A stretch of DNA of 64,000 nucleotides from Parus major (Eukaryota > Chordata > Aves > Passeriformes > Paridae). The notes under the pieces were generated by a model, which was not told the DNA's origin, did not search any database, and saw only the letters and a program-made list of their open reading frames with translations. The translations under genes were made by a program, and so were the position numbers. The DNA lies in the NCBI RefSeq assembly GCF_001522545.3, contig NC_031783.1, forward strand, positions 7,093,433-7,157,432, given 5' to 3'. Positions 54,501-64,000 of this stretch are shown here, in pieces (position 1 is the first letter of the stretch; each line of letters opens with the position of its first letter).

Positions 54501-57500
54501 ACTGCAAGAGTGCAGTGTAACTCTACAAATACAGAGAGAGGTTTGATTGAACGTTCCACATCTAATAGGATTCATTATGAAATGCTGCTTGCTTTCAGGG
54601 ACCACAGTCTTATTTCTGAGCTTGTCCAGAATCCTTAATCCGTAACAGAAATTAAACTATTTGATGGTTGAAACTATGTGACAAGTATGCTGGTGCTGGA
54701 AACTTTTCCTGCTGTATTTACTGAAGAGCAATATCTGGCGTTTCTTTAAGGATGAAAAATGCATTGATTTTGAACATCTGAAACAGATGCTAGCAAGGCA
54801 CAAAGAGAAATACTTTGAAATGTCCTTCAAAACAGCATTACAAATCTACATTAAATTTAAAAATGTAAAATTAAATTTTAAAAAGCAACCACAATAAGAA
54901 AACTGCAGGAGTCTATTCTTACTCTGTCCAGGTCAGGCCTTCCTGATACGCAGATTAACATGTCATTAATTTCTTTTCCTGGTTTAAGAAGCACGAGTGC
55001 AAAATTGGCATTGATTTCTGAGAGGCACAGCAATCCATATTTATTTCTCCTAATTCTTAAATTCTTCAAAAGGTTTTTTAAGTTCATGAAAACAGATAAC
55101 AGACACTGTGGAACAGATAGGTTCATAATTTTCCAAACTACTTGAGATGCTCTGCAATTGTTTCCACCCTCTTCTGGTCATTTCCAAGGCAAGTGATATG
55201 TACACAGCAGTTTATTTTCTGCTCCAAAATACCTATTTATAAGCAGAAAGGGACAGAAGAGGCACAACAATTCTAAAGTGCATCAGCAGTAAGTGTGACA
55301 GAGCAAGTAACCCTGGCACAGTCCTGCTCTCTCCATCAAGTGAAGTGCTCTAGAGATACAATTCCAAATCAGCAAAGGTTAACAAGGTGGTTCATCAGAG
55401 GAGGGGAGAGAAGGACAATCTCTTTAGCTTTCTAATAATAGAAAATACAGAAGAGATCAAGCCATCTCAGAAATACACTCACATGAACTGCCTTTGGAAA
55501 AGCAATGACCAAGGCTCATGCCCTTTTGTAGCACCCTCATTTAGTAGCAACATCTTACCTTGATAGTATCACAGGTATGATCTGATTTTCAGTCAGGTTA
55601 AGCACCTCAGGGTTAATGTCTAATGAGCTTTAAGTACAGTTATAAGTATTTAGCATATTTAAAATTCATGCTTAACCAAAAAAAAATTTCAAGCTCTGCC
55701 TGTTCCAGCTGTCACATGTTAGCTTTCTCCAAAGTTCATTTGATATCTTTTTCTCAGCATTAACCAGCACAACCAAGAGTCAGTTTTTACATCTGTTCAC
55801 CCAAGTTCTCCCAGAGAAATGTGAACTCCAAAAGATATTGGTAATAATCTCACTCACACCAACATTCTGCAATATTGCTACTTTCCTTTCTATTGATATA
55901 CTACAAGTCCTTTCTCATGCAGCTGATTAGAAGAGTTATACATGCATTTTAATTTTCTGCCATTGGATAAATAAATGATAAGGCAATAAAAATATTGATT
56001 ATTATGAATAAAAGGACTCTTAGAAATGAGCTCAATCATTTATCCTAACTGGACTCACTGTCTGGGTCTGTTCAAGACATACTGGTAGCCTGGTAAATAT
56101 CCTCTTCCACAATTTCAACACTGGATCAAATTCTTTGTAATCAGCAGCACATGTTTTGGCAGAGATTTAATAAGATAAGTGCACAGTGCTGTTATTGAAC
56201 CTGTTCTGAAGTTTTCCAAATTAATGCTTTCCTGGTCACTATAAAATGTAAAATATATATTCAGAAAGCACTTGACTATATAATTGATCAGAGAGGTGGC
56301 ACTCACTTTAAATGTTTCATAACAGCTGTATGAGTCTATTTGGGAAAATATTCTTTTTCATATGCATTGGGGCAGTGACACTACTGTTACTGAGACCAAA
56401 AACTGGCAGGAATGATATTCATGTGTTCTTCCATAAGGAAAGAGCGCCATGATCAAAGTTTAACAAGAATTATAGAAGTTCTAAGTCACTTCTACAGGTA
56501 ATTCCTGCTTGCTTTTTCTCTCAACTATTAAAAGACAAATTTCAATTGTTCACTGGAAGAATTCTGTAATATCCGGTGCTGTTCTGTAGCTGAAGACAAA
56601 CTAGTCTGACTACATTCTATGTCCTAGACAGCTATATTTAACTTTTTACATAAAAAACATCTGTAAGCTGATAGTGTGAAAAGATAATGAATGAAACATA
56701 TTCAGAAGAACTTGTACATTTTTCAAATATACCAATAAACAGAATTTTGCACACTATGAATGCCCAATATTAGAAATTTAAACTGTAGACATAAAAACCT
56801 GGTAAAATTCTTAAAATTGTCATTTTGTAGACTTAGAATTTTCAATCTTTTGGAAATATTTTGCTTCCTTTTTTTCCTGTTCTCAAGAGGCTAAGCCTTC
56901 AACTACAAGATCTTTATTTTCCATTAAAGACAAGTAAAATCTAACTCTACTCACTTCTAAACTTTTGGGTAAAGTTCTGAACCTCTTACAAACAGGAAAG
57001 CTTGATTTATATCAACATTTTTCCTTCTGAATGTGCAGAACATATTCACATGTGAATTCTGCATATTTCACAGGCTTTAACAATCCCACCTGTACAGTGA
57101 TGCTCAACCCTTTAGTAACCTCATTTGACACCAAGTTACAAGTAAAATTAAAAATACATTAAATTCTTCAAAGAATTCACAGAATGGGCAAGGTAATGTG
57201 GAACAGACTACAGTGGGCCATCTGGTCCATCCCCCCTGCTCAAGCAGGATGAAAAACAACACAGAGCAACTTGGGAAAGAAGCAGTAGAACACAGAGCTC
57301 TTCTAGTGGCCACGGAACTGCAACATCATTAGAATAACAGGTGGGGTGAGATTTGATGCTTTTAAGAATTTCTGCGTTGGGAGACTTGTGTCTGGGTTTG
57401 AGAATGTGCAGCCAGTAACAGCAGAATGAAGAAATATGTGGAAGCCAGAAAGACAACAATAATTACACTTGTCAACAAGTTAGGTTTTCACACACCTGTG

Positions 57501-60401
57501 CATCTCAATTTGATTGATTTTTCAATGCTTTTGAACAAATTACTAACTGTTCCCATCCTGGTGGCTTTTCTTTCCATTACCTTGAATCTTATTTTTCATT
57601 GTCTTTTACTGGCCGAAAGGTGGGTGTTTTCCTATATTTTTCAACTACCTGCCAACACTTCATAAATGATTCAAAATTCTGCAAAAAAACATCATTCAGA
57701 GTGAGAGGAATGTTAACAAGCTTCAGCAATCTTGTTCAGAACTAAGTACATGTGGCTGAAACAAAAGTGGAGAAATTTTGCAGCTGCTAACAATCCACAA
57801 ATAAAGAAATACAAACAGCCTAGGACAGCACATTAGAGAGTGTTTGAAGTTCACCTTACCATTCTATGCATGGAGGGTGTCACTGCTCTGAAACCAAGAA
57901 TTCAGGAATCAAAGAACACTATAAAATTTCAACGCTTCAACTACAAGTCAGGCTGGAGCACAGGCCCCTGAATTCAGACCTGCCCGAGGCGGAACACAAT
58001 GTGAACACATTCAATAACATTCAGTGAAGGATTGTTTCATTATTCAAGATGTTTTGAAGTGAGCCACTACAGTAAACCACATCTGTCTGTCTGTCAAGCA
58101 ATGTTTCTGGTCATTGTTATCCCCAAAACTGAAGTAAAACATGTACATGCACATTGAAGAAGCTGTTACTGATTAATATTGAATTGTTACACTCCCTGAC
58201 CAATGGAGTCATCTTAGTAGCATCCTTTTAAAATATTACACTCCTAAAAGGCAACCCTCAAAATATGCTATTTGAATAATCAACACAATCCTGTGGATGA
58301 ATATATATGAAGTTACTGCTGCTGCTCATTAGCTGATCTCTAATGAAATTGTACAAAGATCTTTAAATTATTAAAATGTGCTATTTCAGTCAGAAACTTA
58401 TACACAAAATCCCTGTTAGGCTGGCTCACTTACCTGATAAACATGGAATGCATTGGCAGCTTTTCCACGTAGAAAGACTGAGGGAATCCAAACATTAATA
58501 AGAGCACGATTTGATCTGAAGAGGACAGAGAAAAACTTAAAATAAGGAATCATATTTATGTATAAGAATTGCAAAGCAACTACATGCAATGATTTAGATA
58601 ATGATCAAAGTTATCCACAAAGCAACTTATCACTTCAAATTAAGTAACAGAACAATAGGAGTTCTGCGTGAACTTTTTATATGCTCTGAATCTAAAAATA
58701 TTCCGTAAATTTAACCCAACTGAAACAATTCCTTCTGCAGGTTTTCTGGGATTTGGGTGTTTTTTTCACAGCATGCATTTGACAACATTTCATTATACAT
58801 TTGAAGCAAAAATTATTCACTGCAACAAATTCAACATTCTCAGACACAAACCTCAGGTAAAATTCATTAAACAACAGAAAAACAGTGCACAGTTATGCAG
58901 AAGCCATTCCCATCCATTCTTTGTTATCCATCTCTTGATTTCTATGGTTCAAACGTATCAGCTACATTTTCAACCCCTCAGCCACAAAAGCAAGATTCAT
59001 TAGTTTGACTACTAAAGGCAAAAATCCAAATCACAACACTCTAGAATGGGGTGGGTTGTTTGTGTCAGTGTTGGGTTTTTTGTAAGCATTGATTAGGAGC
59101 TATTCTGTTAAAATTAGGAAATCCATCACATGATGAATAGCAACCAGCACCCATCACCCAGAGCACTAAAACCAATAACTTCTTGGTGCTTTGGCAGAAT
59201 ACCAAAACCTAGGGCACTTAAAAAGCACTCTAAGGCAATCTTCCTAAATCTAAACTCCTTGAGTTCAGCATTATTAACTACACTGGGACATGGACACCAT
59301 AGCTAAGAAGGCTGCTATTGGAAATAATATAGGAAAAGCAAATTATTGAATCTGTTTGCTGATTTTCCTTTCCCAGAGACAGTATGAAGAGAAAAATTGG
59401 TGAATTATGAAACTTACATTTCAAAATCTGACAAGCTCTGATCTTCAGATGTTTGGCTCAAATCTCCAGGGACCTATATTTACAAAACAGAAATAATTTC
59501 CACACAGTGGCTGTTATGTTTTCAATTAAGAAAGCATACTATTATAAGGAAATTACAATTCAACATTCAATTTTTCAAATGCCAATAAAAACTATGACTG
59601 ACAAGCAATAAAAGAAAAACAAAATCCTGCAAGAGGATTATGAATATATCACCCTTGTGAGTCCTTTATATTAGAATTGCTACAGTTTAGTAAAGAAATG
59701 AGTTGGGGGTCATAAAAGCATATAATCTTGAAAGAGATAGAAAATGCATGATAGAGCACCATTATTAGGGCTTTTTGAGCAAAGGATGCTAAAACAAAAT
59801 ATTTTGTGTGTAAAAGCAATTTATGGGAAAATGCAAAGCACATAAAACCTACTGATCACTTTCTTTTACAACCAATATTCCATTAGGGGAAGGACACATG
59901 AGCATTTTATTTCAGCTGTGCTCTTATAAAACATTATGTAAGTACAAAAGTTCATAACGATGCAATGATGGACTAATGCCTGCAGAATCAAAGGAAGCAG
60001 CAGTTGTTAGAAAACCAGATTGCAAGAGCATTTAGAACTGAAACAGAAATAGCTTTTTACCCTACTTTATAGCTAGAATAAACATAAAAGGGTATCTTCT
60101 TTCCTTTCTAAGGAAAATATAAAATGTAAAGCATAATCTAGAATAGTTAAGAGGAAAGGAATTGTGTAAAGCAAATTCTTCACAGATCTGTTATTTCTTG
60201 CAAGCTAATAGATATTTCATCATGAGTAGCATGTTTGAGCCTATTCTAGAGAGATATTCTACAATGCAATAACCAAACACTCACTGGCCCTCTCAGATCA
60301 ATTAGTTCTTGTCTCATCTGGAACACCAGAGCTTCCTTGGCCATCAGAGCACGGTGCAGCCTCTCATTGAATTCAATCAGCTCCCCATGCATTTCAGCCA
60401 C
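4694..60401 (-). CDS. SNX29: SNX29 (sorting nexin 29), 3' six coding exons, spliced
   Basis: Joined minus-strand CDS made of 60401-60285, 59473-59418, 58515-58434, 45103-44963, 30618-30479 and 4823-4694 (117+56+82+141+140+130 = 666 bp; 221 residues plus TGA). Every junction is GT-AG and the frame holds throughout. In order the residues give the end of a coiled coil (1-39), a short acidic/Ser linker (40-57), a PX domain (about 58-180) with RRYAEF, FPPKK and VEERRKQLQ, and a basic tail ending PQSGDL. The protein matches the C-terminal part of vertebrate SNX29 as I recall it, better than any other PX protein. SNX29 is a RUN-plus-PX protein; PX domains bind membrane phosphoinositides, so a role in endosomal membrane traffic is inferred from the family. 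The N-terminal RUN domain is outside the window, so the gene is partial at its 5' side. Confidence 0.96.
8702..8722. repeat. Imperfect TATC tetranucleotide repeat
   Basis: TATCTATCTATAGATCTATCT: a short TATC run containing one reversed unit (ATAGAT), so it is also partly palindromic. Confidence 0.85.
10081..10126. repeat. AT-rich imperfect simple repeat
   Basis: Interrupted TATA / TGTATA repeats, an imperfect tandem of ATAAATGTAT-type units. Confidence 0.85.
11545..11567. repeat. Perfect inverted repeat, 10-bp arms
   Basis: GATCAAAACA and TGTTTTGATC are exact reverse complements separated by three bases (TGT), in the large SNX29 intron. Confidence 0.93.
17680..17700. repeat. Poly(T) tract, 21 bases
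   Basis: Uninterrupted T run, equal to poly(A) on the minus strand. A retroposed body would lie to the right, but no recognisable SINE or retrocopy sequence and no clear target-site duplication was seen there. Confidence 0.95.
18248..18300. repeat. Direct duplication, 20-bp copies with 33-bp period
   Basis: The 20-base unit ACAGTAAAAAGAAATAACTA occurs identically at 18248-18267 and 18281-18300, separated by 13 bases. The perfect identity suggests a recent local duplication. Confidence 0.93.
19448..19464. repeat. Poly(A) tract, 17 bases
   Basis: Uninterrupted A run on the + strand, with no retrocopy recognised upstream of it. Confidence 0.95.
26133..26265 (-). mobile_element. CR1 LINE fragment, minus orientation, decayed
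   Basis: The sequence reads TTTCACAGACAATTTGAGGT, then TTGGAAGG, GGCTGCCCAGGGCTGTGTCC and CTCTGGGCAAACTG. These follow the order of the reverse complement of a CR1 3' end (cacaga...ggttggaagg...ctgcccagggc...ctctgggcaacctg). Several deletions relative to remembered consensus suggest an old copy. Confidence 0.72.
27522..27851 (+). CDS. Orphan ORF, possible small secreted glycoprotein (unproven)
   Basis: An open frame runs from 27480; the Met at 27522 gives 109 residues and is the better start, because it begins MRRIIFIFFNFISLLP. That is a basic start followed by a hydrophobic stretch, as in a signal peptide. The rest has five Cys and five N-x-S/T sequons (NTS, NYS, NCT, NIS, NLT) within about 60 residues. 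AATAAA follows the stop by seven bases (27859-27864). A splice-acceptor-like tract (T-rich, CCTAACAG, ending 27574) lies inside the frame, so it could instead be a terminal exon beginning at 27575. It is antisense within an SNX29 intron. I recognise no family. AT-rich sequence favours Asn, Ser, Thr and Phe/Ile, so chance is a serious alternative. Confidence 0.15.
   Translation: MRRIIFIFFNFISLLPNRSNALEIFHAYQDCNIFPRLRYHYCLQHNPRTNTSMFCNYSFTDKDATNCTYICATEAKLNISEFLYVFTVFYSKILLNLTEELQIQYKGYN
30479..30618 (-). CDS. SNX29: SNX29 coding exon: second half of PX domain
   Basis: 140 bp exon that enters in phase 0 and ends two bases (CT) into a Leu codon. The acceptor is CTATTTTTAG and the donor is GTAAGT. 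It begins DAKFVEERRKQLQNYLRNVM and ends ETLIQLMPFF. This is the alpha-helical half of the PX domain. The ERR of the first helix provides the second conserved basic contact for the phosphoinositide head group, and the final helix ends in MPFF. The exon stands alone between introns of 14.3 kb and 25.7 kb, but sequence and phase fit both neighbours exactly. Confidence 0.96.
32201..32240. repeat. TAAT-rich low-complexity cluster
   Basis: Five ATTAAT/TTAATT units within 40 bases. It is either simple-sequence drift or a cluster of homeodomain core sites; nothing in the sequence decides between these. Confidence 0.7.
35128..35159. repeat. Tandem repeat, 17-bp period
   Basis: ATAAAAGGAAATATG occurs twice, at 35128-35142 and 35145-35159, with AA between the copies. 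Confidence 0.93.
35498..35530. repeat. Tandem repeat, three 11-bp units
   Basis: CAGTAACTATT, CAGTAGCTATT and CAGTAACTATT occur back to back, differing by one base in the middle unit. Confidence 0.95.
39506..39561. repeat. Compound AT / AC microsatellite
   Basis: An uninterrupted (AT)n run of about 25 bases at 39518-39542 is followed by GT, an (AC)n run and a short (AG)n run, with a partly decayed AT/TG start at 39506. It is the longest dinucleotide repeat in the window and probably length-polymorphic. Confidence 0.95.
42822..42884. repeat. AT-only low-complexity block
   Basis: About 60 bases, almost entirely runs of A and T in the pattern TTTTTAAA / AATTTT, with several overlapping self-complementary segments. 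Confidence 0.85.
44230..44253. repeat. Perfect inverted repeat, 11-bp arms
   Basis: AAATCTCCAAT and ATTGGAGATTT are exact reverse complements with a two-base spacer (GT). The arms are of mixed composition, and each contains a CCAAT box core in one orientation. Confidence 0.93.
44963..45103 (-). CDS. SNX29: SNX29 coding exon: PX phosphoinositide-binding core
   Basis: 141 bp exon, 47 codons, phase 0 at both ends. The acceptor is TATTTTGCAG and the donor is AAG|GTACTT. It begins VYIRIKDDEWNVYRRYAEF and ends with the FPPKKAIGNK segment. RRYAEF carries the PX arginine that normally contacts the 3-phosphate of PI3P, and FPPKK is the proline-rich membrane-insertion loop with its basic residue. The donor departs from the GTRAGT used by the other exons in this window. 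Retaining the following intron would add a short unrelated peptide and then a stop, at 44861 on the + axis. Skipping the exon would remove the lipid-binding core without a frameshift. Confidence 0.97.
45300..45337. repeat. Pure pyrimidine tract, 38 bases
   Basis: Uninterrupted C/T on the + strand (purine on the SNX29 sense strand), mainly TC/CTT units. It lies about 200 bp upstream, in transcript direction, of the acceptor for exon 44963-45103. In transcript sense it is a purine tract, not the acceptor's own polypyrimidine tract. Confidence 0.9.
49020..49051. repeat. Short direct repeat, 19-bp period
   Basis: TTACTGTAGTTCT occurs at 49020-49032 and again at 49039-49051, with six related bases (ACTGTA) between the copies. 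Confidence 0.9.
51421..51863 (+). mobile_element. CR1 LINE 3' end, plus orientation
   Basis: About 440 bp with the hallmark phrases of the avian CR1 3' region, in order: a GGGGCTGGAGC start, GAGCACAAGTCCTGTG, AGCCTGGAGAAAAGGAGGC, GACAGGACAAGGGG, GCCAGGGGAGGTTTA, GGCTGCCCA, TTTTCCAACC, and an end near AATCCTGTGATA, close to the CR1 terminal 8-bp motif. It is 5'-truncated, as nearly all CR1 copies are. It lies antisense to SNX29 within an intron. Several internal gaps and substitutions relative to remembered CR1 consensus indicate a non-recent insertion. The open reading frames over it (51382-51747 + and 51351-51731 -) are chance readings of the repeat. Confidence 0.93.
53650..53735 (-). mobile_element. 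Possible ancient CR1/L3-type fragment
   Basis: The phrase TATATTCCCCTCTCAGTTGC followed by CTTTCCTGCAGGCTGAGAAT resembles the reverse complement of the CR1/L3 3' region (atcatatcccctcttagccttctcttctccaggctgaa). Only about 50 bp are alignable by eye, so this could be a coincidence. Confidence 0.42.
57177..57270 (-). mobile_element. CR1 LINE fragment, minus orientation
   Basis: A short piece reading TTCACAGAATGGGCAAGGT, then CAGTGGGCCATCTGGTCCA and CCCCCCTGCTCAAGCAGG. These are the reverse-complement phrases of the CR1 3' end. The match fades after about 95 bp, so this is a heavily truncated or decayed copy in the same orientation as SNX29. Confidence 0.85.
58434..58515 (-). CDS. SNX29: SNX29 coding exon: start of PX domain
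   Basis: 82 bp exon that supplies the third base of the split Ile and then 27 full codons, ending in phase 0. The acceptor is CCTCTTCAG, with a good pyrimidine tract, and the donor is GTAAGT. It encodes the first PX beta strands: ISNRALINVWIPSVFLRG and then KAANAFHVYQ. In the PX fold this region forms beta1 and beta2, before the arm that carries the first phosphoinositide-binding arginine. The match to vertebrate SNX29 is close to residue-for-residue as I recall it. Confidence 0.96.
58516..59417 (-). other. SNX29: SNX29 short intron (0.9 kb)
   Basis: A 902 bp intron, GTAAGT to CCTCTTCAG, splitting an Ile codon after its second base. Nothing else was recognised in it. Confidence 0.93.
59418..59473 (-). 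CDS. SNX29: SNX29 coding exon: acidic linker before PX
   Basis: 56 bp exon that enters in phase 0 and leaves after two bases of an Ile codon. The acceptor is AAATATAG and the donor is GTAAGT. It encodes VPGDLSQTSEDQSLSDFE plus the split Ile. The segment is rich in Ser, Asp and Glu, contains several S/T-x-x-D/E sites and is probably disordered, linking the coiled coil to the PX domain. It sits 811 bp downstream of the previous exon and 902 bp upstream of the next. Its length is not a multiple of three, so skipping it alone would shift the frame. Skipping it together with the next exon (56+82 = 138 bp) would not. Confidence 0.94.
59474..60284 (-). other. SNX29: SNX29 short intron (0.8 kb)
   Basis: An 811 bp phase-0 intron, GTGAGT to AAATATAG. 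It is AT-rich and holds no recognisable element. Confidence 0.93.
60285..60401 (-). CDS. SNX29: SNX29 coding exon: end of coiled coil
   Basis: 117 bp exon, 39 codons, phase 0 at both ends. The acceptor is TTTTCAG and the donor is GTGAGT. It begins VAEMHGELIEFNERLHR and ends LIDLRGP. Charged residues alternate with Leu, Met and Ile in heptad-like spacing, as expected for the end of the long coiled coil between the RUN and PX domains of SNX29. This is the most 5' coding exon visible; the next one upstream lies beyond position 64000. Because its length is a multiple of three and it is phase symmetric, skipping it would keep the reading frame. Confidence 0.95.
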
Positions 60402-63400
60402 CTGAAAAGTAAAGCCAAGGGATAATTATGTTATGAATTGGAAAAAAAAAAATCCCACTATGTAATTTCTTACACGTATATCAATTTCTTTTTACCATAC
60501 TCTCCAAGTATTGCTAATGCATTAGTTTGAACAATCATTACAAACAGACATTGCTATAATTTTGACTCATGCCTTGAAATGTAGTTTTGATATTGGACTG
60601 AACAGGACAAAATACAACTTCATGTTAAATTTTATTCCTATCACTTGAAATCATGACAACTGATTCTAATAAAACACTCATTGACTTCTGTGCTCAGTTT
60701 AATTCTTTGATGAACGCAGCACTCAACAGGTACAAACTAATCACAATATTTTGAACTGGGAGTACTGCAAAATGCACAAACTGAATTAAACTTTGTCAAT
60801 AATTCATAAGTGATGTACTCTTCACTCTTAGTTGGGAGTTTTAATAGGATTGGAGCTAGAAGTCAATCACTCCAGGCAAATCTGTGAGAGGTCAGAGGAG
60901 TCTATACCAGAGTCAGGCTGAGTCACAGGTTGTGCTCACAGGTAAACAGAGTGGCCTCTTTGGACACCAAGTGTGGCTGTGGCTCTGCTCTGCATTTTAA
61001 GTCAAGAGAGCAGCAAGTGATGCAGGATGTTCTGAGAATGCCTGGAGATGGAAGAGTGAAGAGGATGGAAAGTTCCAGCAGTCAGATGAACACAGTGGGC
61101 ATTGCTGAACCCCTTCCAGTGGGCTGCCCCAGCAGCATGGTTAAACCTGTTCCTCAGTTAGAACACCTCTTGGAATGCCTCCTCCTGCTCATATTCCCAT
61201 CCAGGCAGCAGGGTAACAGCATGAAAGCACAGCTGAACAACATGAATTTCAATCCAGGCACCTCAACAATAGCACAGGGACTTGAACTACTGCCAAATCT
61301 CTTAAGAGTTCATAGTTTCCCTTCTGGAAGCAGTTCATTACTATCTGTGAATTTCATGATTTCCTTTTCTTGAATTACTCTGCCTTCTCCCTCTTCCCCA
61401 GGGAAGTTCCCCAAAATAAAGCAGTTGAATTCAGTTTAATTTAGTGCCTGCTTTTAATTTTGTGCTTTGTTCCACACAAACCTGCATCCTTCACAGAATC
61501 TAAGCAAACAGAAAAAAGCAGCTTCAATTTGACAAGCCAGGATCTGACATCATTGATTATAAATAAAAAATAAAAATAATTCTCTCAAATTGAACTTCAA
61601 GCATTCTTTTCCGATTTCTTTTTATATAAAAGGGAGTCCTTCAAATCTAGTAATTCATCACTGTAACATATTTGCAAAAAAGAGCTAAACTACACTAAAA
61701 TTAGTAATATAATACTATTAACTCTAGATAAATCATTATCCACACTAGCTTAACCACTAATTCCAATTTAAAGTGGGTGGTGTAACATTTAAGAATAACG
61801 GGTTAATATTAACAGGCCACTGTTAATTGCAGAGTCTGGGCTGGAAGGCAGAACTTCCCTGCATTTCAGGTGCAGCAGAGATACAGCACACAACCAGTTG
61901 CAAATTCATAGAGAAAAGCTGCAATACTGCTGGTTATCAAAAGCAATACCAAAGTTTATGAGTGGATACAAATCTCAGTAGTTTGCAGATTTGAAAACAT
62001 GTTTGATTTTTCAGGGCCTGTCTATCAGAAGAACAAAATCCAGACTGATATGTGACTATTTTGTCTCTCTCTGATTTTATGTCCTTGAAATAACTTTCTA
62101 CTTCCAGACTCAATTAATATGCAAATTCAAAAACTCTCTCAAAACACTACAAGTAATGCAAAAATTTATAAGTATCCCTAGCAAAGTTAAATAATAAAAA
62201 GGAAATTTAACAGCAAATAAAACACCAAATCACTTGTTCTATATTATCAAAAGGACAACTGGCAGGCAACACTTATTAGCAATTAACTTACTTCAATACC
62301 TCTCCTTGTCAAAGAAAAATGCATTACCATCACTGTAAATCAAAAGGAGCAATGAATGACAATATTAATTTAAGTTCCTTTAATTTTTTCCTGCATCGAA
62401 GTGTGCTAAAACAATAAAGTGGTCTCCTTATATTTATATCCTTTCAGTTACATTTTCATACAATCACATCTTCCTTTACTCAATCCACAATGAAGCTTAA
62501 GCAATAAATTTCCCTGCTGGGACTTCAATCATCTTCACAGCTGTTTTTCTTCATAATAATATGCTTGAAGCCAAAAAATAATGTATAAATAAGGTAGGTT
62601 TCCCTTGGACAGAGGATTTAGATTTGCTCCTTCCTATACAAGAAAACAGTTTAAAGCACCCAAACCCTTCTCATGAAGGTGAAGTGAGGCTAAAGTAAAC
62701 ACTTGAGGCTCCTCACTAAGAGAACCCTTTAGAGTTGTCAAAAGAAAACCTAAGTGCCTGAGAGTACTGCAGGTAAACTGCCCAGCATGACCACGCTTGA
62801 GAGCAGTCTACAGAGAAATGACAAAGGAAATATCACTTCATGTTCCACAGCAAAGGACCAATCAGTTAACTTAGGCTAGGACTGTTTCACTAAGCATCTA
62901 ATAATACATTCTATCTTGGAAGGACACACTTCTAGACAAATTCTATAAACATAAAATAAAGAAAAACTTGCAACAATAAAAAAATGTAATTTTCTCACAG
63001 TGTTTTAGTAGAACCCAAGACTTTTTTTAATATTGTTTGCAACTAAGACTTCATCAAAGTTTTTGCACAAGCCACATCTGAATTAATAACTTTTTGTCAG
63101 TATAGGCATTTTCCCCCCAACAGTCACAAAATACAACATGTTTCCCAAGAAACTCTAGACAGAACTGGAAGTTGCTTCTTTTTGCTCTTAGCAGAAGCAT
63201 GGATGTATTTTTTCCATGAGAAGGTTTCCTTTTCAAAAATCAATGTTCTTTTTCTCAAAAGAAGCAAGACCAAAGGGCTGCGAAACAGAGCAGGCATCCT
63301 ATTAACAACTCCATTTTTCTACAAGTGAAAAACAGTAAAACTCAAAATGGCAGAGATGGTTCCAAAAAATTTACTGATACATCCATAAAATACTCAAACC

Positions 63401-64000
63401 TTGCTTCCTGTTTCAAAACTTCCAGTATCTATTCTCAGTATTTCCATCTGCAAACAATGCATTTGGTCCAAGACAGACTGAAATACCACTTAGGAACAGG
63501 GATGGCATTGAGCTGCTTTGGTTTGGGCTTGTATCATATCCCCAGTTGCCTGTTCTGTTTATTCTGGATATTAAGTTCTGCACCTTTAAGACTGGTTCCA
63601 AGACTGAAGGGGGGAGAAGAAGCTCACAGTTTGTTTTCAGAAATTGATTTTGTTTTGTTGCATGGATTTCTGCTTGGCTGGTTTTTTACTCTCACTACAC
63701 AAGGTAGGCACAAGTCAGGTTTCCTCAAAACCAGCAAATAGAAAATAAGCTGAAGCTTTCATCCTGAAATAAACTGGCAGCTGTGCACATTTAATGAGCT
63801 TCCTATTCGTGTTAGCAATAATTCCCAGCTTTTGTCAGTTGTGTCCAGTCATAGCAGTGTTTGCTGAGACTGACACTGCTTGCCACGCTCAGAGCATAAA
63901 GAAGGGTTATGACAGGGGTTATGTCCTGTTTGGAGCATGTGAAGATATTGTTGGAGACTAAGAAGTGAAACAGATGCAGCCCCCCCCTTCTCAGTATCAC
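60402..64000 (-). other. SNX29: SNX29 upstream intron, partial
   Basis: Everything upstream of the coiled-coil exon to the window edge. I looked on the minus strand for an open, Glu/Lys/Gln/Leu-rich stretch flanked by AG and GT, as the next coiled-coil exon would appear, and found none. The region is therefore most simply intron. The plus-strand ORF at 60930-61373 has no recognisable domain. Confidence 0.7.

Larger units (their letters stand above)
45104..58433 (-). other. SNX29: SNX29 intron inside the PX domain (13.3 kb)
   Basis: Bounded by GTAAGT at 58433-58428 and TTTTGCAG ending at 45104. It contains a 38-base pyrimidine tract (45300-45337), a 19-bp-period duplication (49020-49051), the best-preserved CR1 copy (51421-51863), a degraded CR1/L3-like fragment (about 53650-53735) and a second CR1 fragment (57177-57270). 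No additional exon was recognised. Confidence 0.9.

Noticed and set aside
60930..61373. 147-codon plus-strand ORF
   Set aside because: No recognised domain. It lies in the SNX29 upstream intron, and its minus-strand reading does not give the coiled-coil exon expected there.
1..64000. Bacterial-type features: CRISPR arrays, operons, integrases, toxin-antitoxin pairs
   Set aside because: The spliced SNX29 gene and CR1 repeats show vertebrate nuclear DNA, and no regularly spaced repeats or prokaryotic gene clusters are present.

Overview
This is vertebrate nuclear DNA, most likely from a bird. It is AT-rich, has very low coding density, and its few recognisable interspersed repeats are CR1 LINE 3' ends, the dominant repeat of birds and other sauropsids. 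No Alu, L1, B1 or other mammal-type repeat was seen. There is no operon, plasmid, phage, CRISPR or other bacterial feature.

The window is occupied almost entirely by the 3' part of one large gene on the minus strand: SNX29 (sorting nexin 29; RUN domain, coiled coil, then PX domain). Six consecutive coding exons can be read by eye. In transcript order they are 60401-60285, 59473-59418, 58515-58434, 45103-44963, 30618-30479 and 4823-4694. All introns are GT-AG, and the exons join in frame to 666 bp: the last 221 residues plus a TGA stop. They encode the end of the coiled coil, an acidic/Ser linker, a complete phosphoinositide-type PX domain and a basic, Ser/Pro-rich C-terminal tail. The RUN domain and most of the coiled coil must lie beyond position 64000.

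Layout on the + axis: 1-1560 is downstream flank with no gene seen. 1590-4693 is the probable 3' UTR, with a poly(A)-signal candidate at 1607. 4694-4823 is the terminal coding exon. 4824-30478 is a 25.7 kb intron. 30479-30618 encodes the second half of PX. 30619-44962 is a 14.3 kb intron. 44963-45103 encodes the phosphoinositide-binding core of PX. 45104-58433 is a 13.3 kb intron. 58434-60401 holds a cluster of three small exons. 60402-64000 is part of the next upstream intron. The introns contain a few CR1 fragments, simple repeats, short inverted repeats and GC-rich patches.

No new biological system could be demonstrated. The most curious unexplained item is a plus-strand ORF inside the large intron (27522-27851). 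It looks like a small secreted, multiply N-glycosylated protein and is followed at once by AATAAA. It matches no family I recognise and may be chance. Exon 44963-45103 is also worth a look: it is an in-frame cassette with a weak splice donor that carries the PX lipid-binding motif.
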